Below, one piece after another: positions 49,968 through 60,761 of a stretch of DNA of 64,000 nucleotides. The DNA comes from Ramlibacter albus (lineage in GTDB: Bacteria > Pseudomonadota > Gammaproteobacteria > Burkholderiales > Burkholderiaceae_C), in the NCBI RefSeq assembly GCF_014297445.1, contig NZ_JACORU010000003.1:62001-126000 (forward strand). Reading direction: 5' to 3'. Numbering within the stretch: the first letter of the stretch is position 1; every line of letters begins with the position of its first letter. The translations under genes and the position numbers were made by a program. Under the pieces are notes generated by a model. That model did not search any database and had not been told where the DNA came from. It saw only the letters and a program-made list of their open reading frames with translations.

Positions 49968-51641
49968 GTGGAATCCGACCTTGTCCCCTACCAAGCCCTC
50001 GCCAGCCTGCCTGCCCGGTCGGTGCTGGTGCTGGCGCCGCATGCGGACGACGAAACCTTCGGCTGCGCCGGGGCGATCGCAGCGCATGTGGCGCACGGCG
50101 CCCGCGTCCGTGTCGTCGTCCTGACCGACGGCGCCATCTACGGCGACCGCGAGGTGCGCGAGCGCGAGTGCCGCACCGCCTGCGACGTACTCGGGTGCGA
50201 GCCGGAGTTCTGGCGCCAAGCCGACCGCGCACTCTTGCCCACCGATGCGCTCGTGCAGCGGCTGGCCACGATCGATGCGGACCTCGTCTACGCGCCCTCG
50301 CCCTGGGAGGTGCATCCGGACCATCGCGCCGCTGCACAGCTCGCGCTTCGCCTCGGGCATACACGCGGCGTGCGCATTGCGTTCTACGAGGTCGGCGCGC
50401 CGTTGCCGCCGAACGTGCTGGTCGACATCACACCGCACCTGGAGGCCAAGCGCAGGGCGGCGAGCTGCTACGAATCGCAGCTCGCGCAGCAGGACTACGC
50501 CGGCCAGCTGCTGGCGCTCAACCGCTTCCGCACGTACACGCTGCCCGCGCAGGTGCAGGCCGCCGAGGCCTTCCTGCTCCTGCAGCCGCACGAGCTCGCC
50601 ACGCGCCTGCCCGCGCTGTTGGGCGCGCACCCGGTCACCGGCATGCCGGCCGCGGACACGCCGGACGACGCGCAGCTGGTCTCCGTCCTCGTGCGCAGCA
50701 TCGACCGGGAAACGCTGGCCGCGGCGCTGGATTCGATCGCCGTGCAGGCGTGGCCGCGCGTCGAAGTCGTCGTCGTGGCCGCGAACCCGGGCCACTCGCC
50801 GCTGCCCGCGCATTGCGGGCCGCACGCCGTCCGGCTGGTGCAGCCGTCCCAAGCACTCCAGCGCAGCCAGACGGCCAACCACGCGCTGGACGCCGCGCGC
50901 GGCGAGCTGCTGCTGTTCCTCGACGACGACGACTGGCTGCTGCCGGGCCACATCGAACGCCTCGCTTCGGCGCTGCAGCGCCAGCCCCGCATGGTGGCCG
51001 CGTACACGGGTGTGATGCACGTGGACGGCGACGGCAAGCCGACGGGACAGGTCACCGACCTGCCGTTCGACGGCGTGCGCCAGCTCGCGGGCAACCTGAT
51101 GCCGATCCACGCCGTGATGTTCCGCCGGCGCGCCGTCGAACAAGGCTGCCGCTTCGACGAGTCGCTGGACCGCTACGAGGACTGGGACTTCTGGCTGCAG
51201 CTTGCCCGCCTCGGCCCCGTCGCGCATCTGCCGGGCGTGAGCGCGGTGTACCGCATCCACCAGAGTTCCGGCGTGCACGACGAAGTGGGCGCGACGACCG
51301 CGGCCAGCCGCCGCATCTACGACAAGTGGCAATCGAAATGGCGCGAGGGCGACATCGCCGCCGTCATGCAGCGCGCCTGGGCCACCGACGATTTCGAGCA
51401 GCGCCACGCCGAACTCGCCGAGGACGTGGCGAAGCTGCACGACACCGTGCGCGCCCAGGGCGACGACATCGGCCGGCAGCTCGCGCACATCGAGGACCTC
51501 ACGAAGCACGCCGCGGGGCTGCAGGAAGTCCTCGCGCGGCGCGAAGCCGAAATCGCTGCGCTGCACGCCAGCAGCAGCTGGCGCATCACGGCGCCGCTGC
51601 GCTGGCTCGCGGCGCGCTTGCGCGGCGGCACGAATACCTGA
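49968..51641 (+). CDS. Fusion: PIG-L/LmbE deacetylase plus family 2 glycosyltransferase
   Basis: A protein of about 557 residues. Residues 18 to about 200 form a PIG-L/LmbE zinc deacetylase: APHADDE has His25, Asp28 and Glu29, and PSPWEVHPDH gives the later His near 118. Residues about 232-460 form a GT2 domain (LVSVLVRSIDRETLAAALDSI, LLLFLDDDDWLLPGHIERLASAL, LDRYEDWDFWLQL). The end is a coiled coil (about 465-535) closing in SSWRITAPLRWLAA. A sugar could be N-deacetylated and then built on. The start is GTG at 49968, or TTG at 49947 overlapping the previous stop. Confidence 0.87.
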   Translation: MESDLVPYQALASLPARSVLVLAPHADDETFGCAGAIAAHVAHGARVRVVVLTDGAIYGDREVRERECRTACDVLGCEPEFWRQADRALLPTDALVQRLATIDADLVYAPSPWEVHPDHRAAAQLALRLGHTRGVRIAFYEVGAPLPPNVLVDITPHLEAKRRAASCYESQLAQQDYAGQLLALNRFRTYTLPAQVQAAEAFLLLQPHELATRLPALLGAHPVTGMPAADTPDDAQLVSVLVRSIDRETLAAALDSIAVQAWPRVEVVVVAANPGHSPLPAHCGPHAVRLVQPSQALQRSQTANHALDAARGELLLFLDDDDWLLPGHIERLASALQRQPRMVAAYTGVMHVDGDGKPTGQVTDLPFDGVRQLAGNLMPIHAVMFRRRAVEQGCRFDESLDRYEDWDFWLQLARLGPVAHLPGVSAVYRIHQSSGVHDEVGATTAASRRIYDKWQSKWREGDIAAVMQRAWATDDFEQRHAELAEDVAKLHDTVRAQGDDIGRQLAHIEDLTKHAAGLQEVLARREAEIAALHASSSWRITAPLRWLAARLRGGTNT

Positions 51642-51648
51642 CCACTCC

Positions 51649-53073
51649 ATGCAGAAAAAGAGCTTCATCCAGCGCGTGCTTCGCTACCGGGACCGCCACG
51701 GCACGAAACAGCTGTTCAAGCAGGCGTGGCTGCACATCTGGCTGCCCGTGCGCGCCCGGTGGAACCGCTTCGCCTTCCGCTTCCAGCGCATCCGGCCGCA
51801 GAAGGAGCCGATGCAGTACGTGCGCGACGCCACGGTCGAACTGCTCCTGAAGGTGCTCGGCCCCGGCTACAAGGTGGTCGAGCCCATCCAGCTCACGCGC
51901 AACGCGAAGGGCGTGCGCGCCAACGAGGTGGTCGAGCACCGCTTCCGCAACCTCACGCCGATCCGCTTCTTCCCGGTGCCGCCCACGCCGGGCGGTCGCA
52001 TCAACATCGTCACCGACAGCATCAACCCGGGAAGCCTGTTCGGCGGGGTTGCCACGTCCGTGATCATGGGCCTGCTCGCGGCGCAGGACACCGGCCGGCG
52101 CCTGCGCATCATCACGCGCACCGAGGCGCCGCACCCCGACGGCCTTGACGCGGTGCTCGGTGCTTACGGCATCGCAGTGAGCGGCGACCTCGAGTTGAGC
52201 TACGCGCCGATCGACGGCGAAGAACCCGGCCACATCGAAGCGGCACCCGACGAACTGTTCATCACCACGTCGTGGTGGACCACGACGGCGGTGCTGGCCA
52301 CGGTCGACGCGCGGCAGGTCGTTTACCTGCTGCAGGAAGACGAGCGCATGTTCTACGCGCACGGCGACGAGCTGCTGCGCTGCGAGCGCCTGCTGCGCAC
52401 GCCGGACGTCCGGTTCGTCGTGAACTCGAAGCTGCTGTTCGACCACCTGGTCGCCTCCGGGCTGGACAACGTCGCTGCGCGCGGGACCTGGTTCGAACCC
52501 GCCTTCCCGCCGCAGGTGTTCCACCCGCGCCCACGCTCGGGCGAGAAGCAGGTGCTGATGTTCTATGCGCGCCCTTTCAACGCGCGCAACCTCTTCACGC
52601 TCGGCCTCGAAGTGCTGGAAGCCGCCGTGGTGCGCGGCGTCATCGACCCCGCGAAGTGGGACGTCGTGCTCGTCGGCAAGGACCTGCTGCCCGTCCTGCT
52701 CGGCGACGGCACCTGCGTGCCCACGCGGCTGGAAAACCTCGACTGGCGTGCGTATGCCGAGCTCGTCGGCAAGGTGGACCTCGCGTTGTCGCTGATGTAC
52801 ACGCCGCACCCCAGCTACCCGCCGTTCGACCTTGCCGCCAGCGGCGCCGTGGTGGTGACCAACACCTACGGCAACAAGCAGGACCTTTCGGGCTACAGCC
52901 GCAACATCCTGTGCGCGGCGCCCGAGGTGGACGCACTGCTGGCCGCGCTTGCGGAAGGTGTCAAGCTCGCCGGGGACCTGGAACGCCGTCGCGCGAACCA
53001 CGCCGCGAACCACCTGCCCGCCGACTGGCGCGATGCGTACGCGCAGGTGCAGGACGCTTTCCGGGCCGGCTGA
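51649..53073 (+). CDS. WsaF-like rhamnosyltransferase (GT4)
   Basis: A 474-residue glycosyltransferase. The plan is that of the WsaF family that makes rhamnan chains: N-terminal NIVTDSINPGSLFGGVATSVIMGLLAAQ, TTSWWTTTAVL, QVVYLLQEDERMFYAHGDE, then C-terminal FYARPFNARNLFTLGLEVLEAAV and ALSLMYTPHPSYPPFDLAASGAVVVTN. A basic helical N-terminal extension of about 75 residues (YRDRHGTKQLFKQAWLHIWLPVRARWNRF) may contact the membrane. With rfbBDAC in the cluster it supports a rhamnose-containing polymer. The stop shares a base with the next ATG. Confidence 0.88.
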   Translation: MQKKSFIQRVLRYRDRHGTKQLFKQAWLHIWLPVRARWNRFAFRFQRIRPQKEPMQYVRDATVELLLKVLGPGYKVVEPIQLTRNAKGVRANEVVEHRFRNLTPIRFFPVPPTPGGRINIVTDSINPGSLFGGVATSVIMGLLAAQDTGRRLRIITRTEAPHPDGLDAVLGAYGIAVSGDLELSYAPIDGEEPGHIEAAPDELFITTSWWTTTAVLATVDARQVVYLLQEDERMFYAHGDELLRCERLLRTPDVRFVVNSKLLFDHLVASGLDNVAARGTWFEPAFPPQVFHPRPRSGEKQVLMFYARPFNARNLFTLGLEVLEAAVVRGVIDPAKWDVVLVGKDLLPVLLGDGTCVPTRLENLDWRAYAELVGKVDLALSLMYTPHPSYPPFDLAASGAVVVTNTYGNKQDLSGYSRNILCAAPEVDALLAALAEGVKLAGDLERRRANHAANHLPADWRDAYAQVQDAFRAG

Positions 53074-54242
53074 TGTACGACCTGGAGATCGGCGCCCAGC
53101 CCTACCTGGACCCGTGGCACCTGCCGCTGCGGGACCGGCTCGCCGCGCTGGCGCGCGGCCGCAAGCGGCGCATCGCATACTTCTACGAGAAGGCGGACAA
53201 CAGCACCTTCCGCTACCGCGTCTACAACATGGCGCAGGTGCTCAACGCCGGTGACGACGAGGTCTCGGCGGGCTACTTCTTCCTCGACGACCTGCGGCGC
53301 ATCGACGAGATCCTCGACCTCGCCGACATGCTGGTGGTCTGCCGCACGCGTTACGACCACCGCGTGAGCCACCTCATCCAGCGCTTCCAGGGCCGCGGCA
53401 AGCCGGTGCTCTTCGACACCGACGACCTGGTGTTCGACATCGAGCAGGCGCACCTGCTGATGGCCACGCTGGACGTGGAGTTCGACATCCCGAGCGTGTG
53501 GGAGTACTGGTTCGCCTACATCGGCCGGCTGGGCGCCACGCTGAAGATGTGCGACGGCGCCGTCACCACCAACGACTTCCTCGCGCAGCGCATCCGCGAC
53601 TTCGCCGACGTTCCCGTGAACGTCGTGCCGAACTTCATGAACCGCGAGCAGCTCGAGCTCTCCGACCGCGTGTTCCAGGCGAAGCAGGGCCGCCGGCCCG
53701 ACGCCAACGAGGTGATCCACTTCGGCTACTTCAGCGGCTCGCCTTCGCACAACCATGACTTCGGGCTGATCGCGCCGGCGCTCGAGGCGGCGCTGGAGGA
53801 GGATGAGCGGCTGGGCGTCGTCGTGGTCGGCTACATCGAGGCAGGCCCGAAGCTGCTGAAGTTCGGGCCGAAGCGCGTCACGCGCTTTCCTTTCGTGGAC
53901 TACGTGAACCTGCAGCGGCTGATCGGGTCGGTCGAGTTCAATGTGATGCCGCTGCAGTCGAACACGTTCACGCACTGCAAGTCGGAACTGAAGTACTTCG
54001 AGGCGGCCGCGGTGGGCACGCAGAGCATCGCGTCGCCGACATACACGTACGGCCGCGCGATCCGCCACGGCGACAACGGCTGGCTCGCGCAGGCCCACCA
54101 GTGGCTGCGCGTGATCCGCGAAGCGCTCGCCGGGATCGACGGCTACGCGGCGATGGCGGAGCGCAGCCGCGCCGATGCGCTGGCGAAATACGCCTGGTAC
54201 AACCAGCGCGAGACCATCCTGCGCGCGCTTTCGCTCCCATGA
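53073..54242 (+). CDS. GT4-like glycosyltransferase
   Basis: A 389-residue GT-B protein. It begins IAYFYEKADNSTFRYRVYNMAQVLN, a start common to glycan-cluster glycosyltransferases that accept a preassembled chain. Then come VLFDTDDLVFDIEQAHLL, DGAVTTNDFLAQRIRDFADVPVNVVPNFMN and FGYFSGSPSHNHDF, with a C-terminal part containing FVDYVNLQRLIGSVEFNVMPLQ and KSELKYFEAAAVGTQSIAS. The sugar is unknown. It is translationally linked at both ends by 1- and 4-base overlaps. Confidence 0.87.
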   Translation: MYDLEIGAQPYLDPWHLPLRDRLAALARGRKRRIAYFYEKADNSTFRYRVYNMAQVLNAGDDEVSAGYFFLDDLRRIDEILDLADMLVVCRTRYDHRVSHLIQRFQGRGKPVLFDTDDLVFDIEQAHLLMATLDVEFDIPSVWEYWFAYIGRLGATLKMCDGAVTTNDFLAQRIRDFADVPVNVVPNFMNREQLELSDRVFQAKQGRRPDANEVIHFGYFSGSPSHNHDFGLIAPALEAALEEDERLGVVVVGYIEAGPKLLKFGPKRVTRFPFVDYVNLQRLIGSVEFNVMPLQSNTFTHCKSELKYFEAAAVGTQSIASPTYTYGRAIRHGDNGWLAQAHQWLRVIREALAGIDGYAAMAERSRADALAKYAWYNQRETILRALSLP

Positions 54243-55114
54243 ACGTCTGGGCCTGCATCGTCTGCTGGCGAGCGGATCCGGCGGCCGTCCGCCAACTCGC
54301 GGACGTGCTGCGCAGGCAGGTGAGCGGGCTGCTCGTCATGGACAACGCGGCGGATGCCGTGCTGCAGCGCGAGGTTCCCGGCCATGCGCGTTACGTCGCG
54401 CTGGAAGCCAACCTCGGAACGGCCGGCGCGATCAATCGCGCCTGGGAGATCGCGTCACGCGAGGGCGCGGACGCGCTCGTGATGCTGGACCAGGACAGCG
54501 TGCCGGAGCCGCACATGGTTGCCAAGCTGGCCGCCGCGCTGCAAGGGCTGCAGGCAGGCGGCGTCAAGGTCGCCGCGGTCGGTCCGGCCAAGGTGGACCC
54601 GCGCAACGGCCGCCCGGGCCGCCTGCTCAAGCCCGTGCGTTTCCTGCGCCGGTTCGCGCAGCCCGATTCCGGCAGCGTGATCGAAGTCGACCACCTGATC
54701 ACGTCCGGCAGCCTCGTCACGTCCGCCGCGTGGCGCGAGGCCGGGCCGCTCGACGAAGCGCTCTTCCTGGACTACGTGGACATCGAGTGGTGCGTGCGCG
54801 CCCGCTCGAAGGGGCTGCGCAGTTTCTGCGTGCCGGGCGCGACGCTCTCGCACACCATCGGCGAGAACGTCGTCGACGTCGGCGTCCGCACGCTCTCGCT
54901 GCACGCACCCGCGCGCACGTACCTTCTCGTGCGGAACCACCTGCTGCTGTGGCGGAAGCGGACGATGCCGGGGCTGTGGCTGCTCAGCGATGCCCTGCAG
55001 GTGATGAAGAAAGTCGCGGGGCTGCTCGCCCTCGCGCCGCAAAAGCGTGAGCGGCTGCGCGCGGTGGGACGAGGTTTCGCCGACGGCCTGCACGGCCGCG
55101 GCGGCCCGCTCTAG
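54239..55114 (+). CDS. Rhamnosyltransferase-like GT2
   Basis: A 291-residue GT2 similar to RfbN/WbbL-type rhamnosyltransferases: ARYVALEANLGTAGAINRAWEIA, LVMLDQDSVPEPHMV (DQDS metal motif), HLITSGSLVTSAAWREAGPLDEALFLDYVDIEWCVRARSKGL, then SHTIGENVVD. It is the last gene of the rightward polysaccharide operon, and its stop codon overlaps the stop of the convergent rfbC (CTAG). DQDS and DYVDIEWC are typical for dTDP-rhamnose transferases. Confidence 0.9.
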   Translation: MNVWACIVCWRADPAAVRQLADVLRRQVSGLLVMDNAADAVLQREVPGHARYVALEANLGTAGAINRAWEIASREGADALVMLDQDSVPEPHMVAKLAAALQGLQAGGVKVAAVGPAKVDPRNGRPGRLLKPVRFLRRFAQPDSGSVIEVDHLITSGSLVTSAAWREAGPLDEALFLDYVDIEWCVRARSKGLRSFCVPGATLSHTIGENVVDVGVRTLSLHAPARTYLLVRNHLLLWRKRTMPGLWLLSDALQVMKKVAGLLALAPQKRERLRAVGRGFADGLHGRGGPL

Positions 55115-55665
55115 GCAAACACCTCGGCCTGCGCCAGCGGCTTGCCCTGCTGGTCCTTCGCCGACAGCGAGGGCTCGCCCGTGAAGCCATGCGCGAACCA
55201 GTCGATGGCCAGTTGCGGGTCGTTCCAGACGATGCAGCGCTCGTGCGCCGGTGCGTAGTAGTCGGTCGTCTTGTAAAGGAACTGCGCCGTCTCGCTGAGC
55301 ACCAGGAAGCCATGCGCGAAGCCCTCGGGCACCCACAGCTGGCGCTGGTTTTCGGCGCTCAACACCTCGCCCACCCACTTGCCGAAGTTGGGCGAGCTGC
55401 GGCGGATGTCCACGGCCACGTCGTACACAGCCCCTTCGACCACGCGCACCAGCTTGCCTTGCGCCTGCTGGAGCTGGTAGTGCAACCCGCGCAGCACGCC
55501 GCGCGCCGATCGCGAGTGGTTGTCCTGCACGAAGTCCGCCTTCACGCCCGTCGCTTCCTCGAACACGCGCTGGTTGAAGCTCTCGAAGAAGAATCCGCGC
55601 GCGTCGCCGAACACCTTCGGCTCCAGCAGCATGACTTCCGGCAGCGCGGTGCGCGTCGCCTTCAT
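55111..55665 (-). CDS. rfbC: dTDP-4-dehydrorhamnose 3,5-epimerase
   Basis: A 184-residue RmlC that epimerises dTDP-4-keto-6-deoxyglucose at C3 and C5. It has [33 protein letters not shown] with the catalytic His, [32 protein letters not shown] and the Tyr in KTTDYYAP. It is the last gene of the leftward rfbBDAC operon, coupled to rfbA by an ATGA overlap. Confidence 0.97.
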   Translation of the reverse strand: MKATRTALPEVMLLEPKVFGDARGFFFESFNQRVFEEATGVKADFVQDNHSRSARGVLRGLHYQLQQAQGKLVRVVEGAVYDVAVDIRRSSPNFGKWVGEVLSAENQRQLWVPEGFAHGFLVLSETAQFLYKTTDYYAPAHERCIVWNDPQLAIDWFAHGFTGEPSLSAKDQQGKPLAQAEVFA

Positions 55666-56549
55666 GCAAAGCCCTTCTGGTGCAGCAGGCGCAGCAGGTA
55701 CTGGCCGTAGCCGCTCTTGGCCAGCGGCTGCGCGATGCGCTCGAGGTCCTCACTGGTGATGAAGCCATTGCGCCAGGCGACCTCTTCGGGGCAGGCAACC
55801 TTCAGGCCCTGCCGGTGCTCCAGCGTCGCGATGAACTGGCTCGCCTCCAGCAGGCTCTCGTGCGTGCCGGTGTCCAGCCATGCGTAGCCGCGCGCCATGA
55901 TCTGCACATTGAGCCTGCCCTGCGCCAGGTACGCCTGGTTCACGGCGGTGATCTCCAGTTCGCCGCGCGCGCTCGGCTTGACGGACTTGGCGATCTCGAC
56001 CACGTGCGGGTCGTAGAAGTACAGGCCCGTGACGGCGAAGCTGCTCTTGGGCTCCCTCGGCTTTTCCTCGATGCTGCTGGCGCGGCCGGTGTCGTCGAAG
56101 GCCACAACGCCGTAGCGCTCCGGGTCCTGCACGTGGTACGCGAACACGGTGGCGCCTTCCTCGCGCTTGTCGGCCTGCAGCAGCAGCGGCGCGAAGTCGT
56201 GGCCGTAGAACAGGTTGTCGCCCAGCACGAGCGCACTCGGCGCGCCGCCGACGAACTTGTCGCCGATGATGAAGGCCTGCGCCAGCCCGTCGGGGCTGGG
56301 CTGCACCGCGTACTGCAGGTTCAGGCCCCACTGCGAGCCGTCGCCCAGCAGCTGCTGGAAGCGCGGCGTGTCCTGCGGCGTGCTGATCACCAGGATGTCG
56401 CGGATGCCCGCGAGCATCAGCGTGGTGAGCGGGTAGTACACCATCGGCTTGTCGTACACCGGCAGCAGCTGCTTGCTGATGGCCAGCGTGGCGGGGTGCA
56501 GGCGCGTGCCCGATCCGCCCGCGAGGATGATGCCCCTGCGTTTCGTCAT
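55662..56549 (-). CDS. rfbA: Glucose-1-phosphate thymidylyltransferase
   Basis: A 295-residue RmlA, which makes dTDP-glucose from dTTP and glucose 1-phosphate. Key parts are [76 protein letters not shown] and [18 protein letters not shown]. It is flanked by rfbD and rfbC with 4-base overlaps on both sides. Confidence 0.97.
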   Translation of the reverse strand: MTKRRGIILAGGSGTRLHPATLAISKQLLPVYDKPMVYYPLTTLMLAGIRDILVISTPQDTPRFQQLLGDGSQWGLNLQYAVQPSPDGLAQAFIIGDKFVGGAPSALVLGDNLFYGHDFAPLLLQADKREEGATVFAYHVQDPERYGVVAFDDTGRASSIEEKPREPKSSFAVTGLYFYDPHVVEIAKSVKPSARGELEITAVNQAYLAQGRLNVQIMARGYAWLDTGTHESLLEASQFIATLEHRQGLKVACPEEVAWRNGFITSEDLERIAQPLAKSGYGQYLLRLLHQKGFA

Positions 56550-57439
56550 GTCAGTACCTCGGTCAACATGCGTTCGACACCTTGCTGCCACGGGGGCGGC
56601 GCAAGCCCGAACGCTTCCTCGAATCTCGTGGTGTCCAGCCGCGAGTTGTTCGGCCGCCGGGCGGCCGTCTTGAATTGGGAGCTGGGCACCGGCTGCACGG
56701 CATCGGGGCCCGCCCTCAGTTCGACGCCCTTGGCCTGCGCGGAGGCGAGCACCATGCGCGCATAACCGTACCAGCTGGTCTCGCCGGCGGCGGCCAGGTG
56801 GTAGAGGCCGCACAACTTCGGGTCGGCAAGCGCCGCGCGAATCGCGTGCGCGGTCGCATCCGCCAGCAATTCGGCGCCCGTGGGGGCGCCGAACTGGTCA
56901 TCGACCACAGTGAGCGCCTCGCGTTCCTTCGCGAGGCGCAGCATGGTCTTCGCGAAGTTGCCCCCGCGCGCGGCGTAGACCCAGCTCGTGCGGAAGATGA
57001 GGTGGCGCCCCTGCGCGGCCTCGATGCGCCGCTCGCCTTCGAGCTTGGTCGCACCGTACACGCCCAGCGGCGCGGTCGGGTCGGTTTCCTTCCAGCGATG
57101 CGTGCCGGTGCCGTCGAAGACGTAATCCGTGGAGTAGTGGACGAGCAATGCGCCGACAGCTTTCGCCGCCTGCGCCATCACGCCCGGCGCCGTGCCGTTG
57201 ACGGCCAGCGCGCGGTCCGGCTCGGCCTCCGCCCTGTCGACCGCGGTGTAGGCGGCGGCATTCACGATGACTTGCGGCTTGACGGCAGCGATGGTCGCGC
57301 GCAGGCCCTCGGCATCGGCCAGGTCACCGCTGTAGTCGGTGCTCGTGCTCGCCAGCGCCACCAGCTCGCCCAAGGGGGCCAGGCTGCGCTGCAATTCCCA
57401 GCCGACTTGTCCATTGCGGCCGAAAAGCAGGATCTTCAT
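56546..57439 (-). CDS. rfbD: dTDP-4-dehydrorhamnose reductase
   Basis: A 297-residue extended SDR, the last enzyme of dTDP-L-rhamnose synthesis. It has the NAD(P) motif [40 protein letters not shown] (catalytic YxxxK) and [21 protein letters not shown]. It lies 13 bp downstream of rfbB. Confidence 0.96.
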   Translation of the reverse strand: MKILLFGRNGQVGWELQRSLAPLGELVALASTSTDYSGDLADAEGLRATIAAVKPQVIVNAAAYTAVDRAEAEPDRALAVNGTAPGVMAQAAKAVGALLVHYSTDYVFDGTGTHRWKETDPTAPLGVYGATKLEGERRIEAAQGRHLIFRTSWVYAARGGNFAKTMLRLAKEREALTVVDDQFGAPTGAELLADATAHAIRAALADPKLCGLYHLAAAGETSWYGYARMVLASAQAKGVELRAGPDAVQPVPSSQFKTAARRPNNSRLDTTRFEEAFGLAPPPWQQGVERMLTEVLT

Positions 57440-57452
57440 CGGGGCGTGGGGA

Positions 57453-58514
57453 TCAGGCTGCGGCGTATTGCGTCTGGATCCACTCGCGGTAGGCGCCCGA
57501 CTGCACGCGCGCCACCCACTCGGGGTGGTCCAGGTACCACTGCACCGTCTTGCGGATGCCCGTCTCGAAGGTCTCCGCCGGCCGCCAGCCGAGCTCGGAC
57601 TCGATCTTCGATGCGTCGATCGCGTACCGCCGGTCGTGGCCGGGGCGGTCCGTCACGAAAGTCACCTGCCCCGAATAGGACTTGCCGTCCTTGCGCGGGC
57701 GCAGCTCGTCCAGCAGCGCGCAGATGGTGCGCACGATCTCGAGGTTCGGCTTCTCGTTGTGGCCGCCGACGTTGTAGACCTCGCCGGGGCGGCCCGCCTC
57801 GAGCACGCGGCGGATCGCGCTGCAGTGGTCCTTGACGTACAGCCAGTCGCGCACCTGCTGGCCGTCGCCGTAGACCGGCAGGTTCTTGCCCGCCAGCGCG
57901 TTGACGATCATCAGCGGGATGAGCTTCTCGGGAAAGTGATACGGGCCGTAATTGTTCGAGCAATTCGTCGTGAGCACCGGCAGGCCGTACGTGTGGTGGT
58001 ACGCGCGCACGAGGTGGTCGCTCGCGGCCTTGCTCGCGGAATAAGGGCTGTTCGGCTCGTAGCGGTGCTGCTCCGTGAAGGCGGGCGCCTGGGACGCGAG
58101 CGAGCCGTACACCTCATCGGTCGAGACGTGCAGGAAACGGAAGGCCGGCTTCGCCAGCTCCGGCAGATCCTTCCAGTAGTGCCGCACCGCCTCCAGCAGC
58201 CGGAAGGTGCCGACCATGTTGGTCTGCACGAACGCCTCCGGGCCGAGGATGGACCGGTCGACGTGCGATTCGGCGGCGAAATTCACCACTGCGCGCGGCT
58301 TGTGCTGCCCGAGCAATTGCACCACCAGGTCCGTGTCGCCGATGTCGCCCTGCACGAACACGTGCCGGGCGTCGCCCTCGAGGGATGCCAGGTTTTCCCG
58401 GTTGCCGGCATAGGTCAGCTTGTCGAGGTTGACAAGGGGTTCACCGCCGGCTTCGAGCCAATCCAGGACGAAGTTGGAGCCGATGAAGCCGGCGCCCCCT
58501 GTCACGAGAATCAT
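57453..58514 (-). CDS. rfbB: dTDP-glucose 4,6-dehydratase
   Basis: A 353-residue RmlB. It has [44 protein letters not shown] with catalytic Asp/Glu, [22 protein letters not shown], and [17 protein letters not shown]. It starts with ATG 58514 behind AGGAGG; a 29-residue in-frame extension upstream is unlikely. It is the first gene of the leftward rfbBDAC operon, supplying dTDP-L-rhamnose to the rhamnosyltransferases of the cluster. Confidence 0.97.
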   Translation of the reverse strand: MILVTGGAGFIGSNFVLDWLEAGGEPLVNLDKLTYAGNRENLASLEGDARHVFVQGDIGDTDLVVQLLGQHKPRAVVNFAAESHVDRSILGPEAFVQTNMVGTFRLLEAVRHYWKDLPELAKPAFRFLHVSTDEVYGSLASQAPAFTEQHRYEPNSPYSASKAASDHLVRAYHHTYGLPVLTTNCSNNYGPYHFPEKLIPLMIVNALAGKNLPVYGDGQQVRDWLYVKDHCSAIRRVLEAGRPGEVYNVGGHNEKPNLEIVRTICALLDELRPRKDGKSYSGQVTFVTDRPGHDRRYAIDASKIESELGWRPAETFETGIRKTVQWYLDHPEWVARVQSGAYREWIQTQYAAA

Positions 58515-58584
58515 TCGATAGCCTCCTGCCGCCCCGCCAGCCAGGGCGCATCCGGGGGAGATTATCTCATCCGGCTCGCCGGCC

Positions 58585-60570
58585 TCAGAAGTGGATGCCA
58601 CGCATCATCTGCTGCAGGGCGATCGCCTCCGGCGACAGAGTGGGCTTGGCCGACTTGTCACCCTTGGCAGCCGAGGAGTCCGGGAACATCCGGAAGCTCG
58701 TGTTCATCACGATCTGCGCCACGCGCGGCACCAGCGCGTGCAGCAGCTGGCCGGTGATGCCCAGGCGGGTGGCGATGCGCACGGGCTTGGTGATGCAGGC
58801 GTCGGCGATCATGTCCGCGGCCTCCTCGGGGGCCAGCGTCGGCACGTTGTTGTAGATCTTGGTGGGCGCGATCATCGGCGTGCGCACCAGCGGCATGTTG
58901 ATGGTGGTGAAGGTGATGCCCTGGTCCTGGAACTCGCTGGAGGCGCAGCGCGTCCACGCATCCAGCGCCGCCTTCGACGCCACGTACGCCGAGAAGCGCG
59001 GCGCGTTGGTCAGCACGCCGATGGAGCTGATGTTCACCACATGGCCCTTGCGCTTGGCGACCATGCCGGGCAGCAGGCCCATCGTGACGCGCAGGCAGCC
59101 GAAGTAGTTGAGCTGCATGGTCCGCTCGTAGTCGTGGAAACGGTCGTAGCTGGACTCGATGGCGCGGCGGATCGAGCGGCCGGCGTTGTTGATCAGGAAG
59201 TCCACGCCGCCGTGGTTCTCCACCAGCAGCTGCACGAAGCGGTCGCAATCGGCCATGTCGGCGATGTCCGCCGGGTACGCGATGAACTCGTAGCCCTTGG
59301 CCTTGGCTTCCTTGCAGGCCTCGTCCAGCTTGTCCTGGTCGCGGCCGCAGATGATGGTGATGGCACCAGCCTCGGCGAACTTGTGCGCCGCGGCCAGCCC
59401 GATGCCCGAGGAGCCGCCCGTGACCAGCACCACCTTGCCACCCACCGTGCCCTTGAGCGAACGGTCGATGTGCAGGTCCGGGTCGAGGTGGCGTTCCCAG
59501 TAGTCCCACAGGCGCCAAGCGTAGTCGTTGAGGTTGGGGCACTCGATCCCCGTGCCCTTGAGCATCGCCTGCGCCTCGCGGCTGTCGAAGCGCGTGGGGT
59601 AGTTGACGAAGGCGAGAATGTCCTCGGGCAAGCCGAGGTCCTTCATCACGGCGTTGCGGATGCGGCGCACCGGCGCGATCGCCATCAGGCTCTTCTTCAC
59701 GCCGCGCGGGATGAACCCGAGCAGCGCCGCATTGATGAACAGGTTCATGCGGGGCGCATGCGCGGCCCGCGTGAAGATGTCCAGCACGTCGCCCACGCGG
59801 TAACCCACCGGGTCCACGAGGTGGTAGCACTTCTTCTCGATGCCCGTCTTGTGGCTGATGTGGTCCAGCGCGTTGACGACATAGTCCACCGGCACGATGT
59901 TCACGCGCCCGCCTTCGAGCCCCACCGCCGGCATCCATGGCGGCAGGATCTGCCGCATGCGCTGGATGACCTTGAAGAAGTAGTAGGGCCCGTCGATCTT
60001 GTCCATCTCGCCGGTGCGGCTGTCGCCCACCACCATCGCGGGGCGGTAGATCGTCCAGGCGCCCTTGAACTCCTTGCGCACGATGCCTTCGCTCTCGTGC
60101 TTGGTGGCGAAGTACGGGTGATCGTAGTTCTCGGCCTCGTCGAACATGTCCTCGCGGAAAACGCCTTCGTACAGGCCCGCGGCGGCAATGGAGGAGACGT
60201 GATGGAAATGCTCCGCGTCGATGGCACGCGCGAATTCCACGGTGCTGCGCGTGCCCTCGATGTTCACGGCCACCTGGCTCTCCTCGTCGGCACCGAGGTC
60301 GTAGACGGCGGCCAGGTGGTAGAAGTGGGTGACCGTGCCCTTGAGTTTCTTGATGTCGTCGGAGGACACGCCCAGCTTCTTCGCCGTGAGGTCGCCGTAC
60401 ACCGGGATCGCCTTGTTCGCCGCGGCGCCCCAGTATTCGCGCAGTTCCGCCACCTTGCCTTCGCTCTCCTTGCGCAGGAGGAAGTGGACCACGGCGCCCT
60501 TGCGCTCCAGGAGCTTCTTGACGAGCCGCTTGCCGATGAAGCCGGTCGCGCCGGTGACGAAATAGTGCAT
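58585..60570 (-). CDS. Two-domain fatty acyl-CoA reductase-like enzyme (fatty alcohol forming)
   Basis: A 661-residue enzyme, the same size and layout as the long fatty acyl-CoA reductase of Marinobacter (Maqu_2507 type, from memory). The N-terminal extended SDR (residues 1 to about 370) has TGATGFIG at 6-13, [13 protein letters not shown] and YFATKHESE. The C-terminal classical SDR (about 385-640), Acr1-like, has [40 protein letters not shown] and YVASK. Together they reduce acyl-CoA to aldehyde and then to alcohol using NADPH. It is monocistronic and divergent from a phasin gene, which suggests storage-lipid or wax-ester use. Start ATG 60570 lies downstream of GGAGGCTCCC. Confidence 0.88.
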   Translation of the reverse strand: MHYFVTGATGFIGKRLVKKLLERKGAVVHFLLRKESEGKVAELREYWGAAANKAIPVYGDLTAKKLGVSSDDIKKLKGTVTHFYHLAAVYDLGADEESQVAVNIEGTRSTVEFARAIDAEHFHHVSSIAAAGLYEGVFREDMFDEAENYDHPYFATKHESEGIVRKEFKGAWTIYRPAMVVGDSRTGEMDKIDGPYYFFKVIQRMRQILPPWMPAVGLEGGRVNIVPVDYVVNALDHISHKTGIEKKCYHLVDPVGYRVGDVLDIFTRAAHAPRMNLFINAALLGFIPRGVKKSLMAIAPVRRIRNAVMKDLGLPEDILAFVNYPTRFDSREAQAMLKGTGIECPNLNDYAWRLWDYWERHLDPDLHIDRSLKGTVGGKVVLVTGGSSGIGLAAAHKFAEAGAITIICGRDQDKLDEACKEAKAKGYEFIAYPADIADMADCDRFVQLLVENHGGVDFLINNAGRSIRRAIESSYDRFHDYERTMQLNYFGCLRVTMGLLPGMVAKRKGHVVNISSIGVLTNAPRFSAYVASKAALDAWTRCASSEFQDQGITFTTINMPLVRTPMIAPTKIYNNVPTLAPEEAADMIADACITKPVRIATRLGITGQLLHALVPRVAQIVMNTSFRMFPDSSAAKGDKSAKPTLSPEAIALQQMMRGIHF

Positions 60571-60761
60571 GGGGAGCCTCCGGGATTGGTTGTTGGTTCG
60601 AGGTTTTCGGGCCATTTTGGCCAAAGCGAAGCCGCGATGATTCCGCACAAACCCGCGCGAGGCTGGAGCGCGGCGCCTACCGTATTAGGATCGGCCACCT
60701 AAACGACGGGCGCGCTTGCGCGTAGATTCCGCCGCATCAACCTTTGCGAGGAGTAGCGACC

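Noticed and set aside
58515..58601. 29-residue N-terminal extension of RfbB
   Set aside because: Homology begins at the ATG 58514, which has an ideal ribosome-binding site; the upstream part is not conserved in the family.
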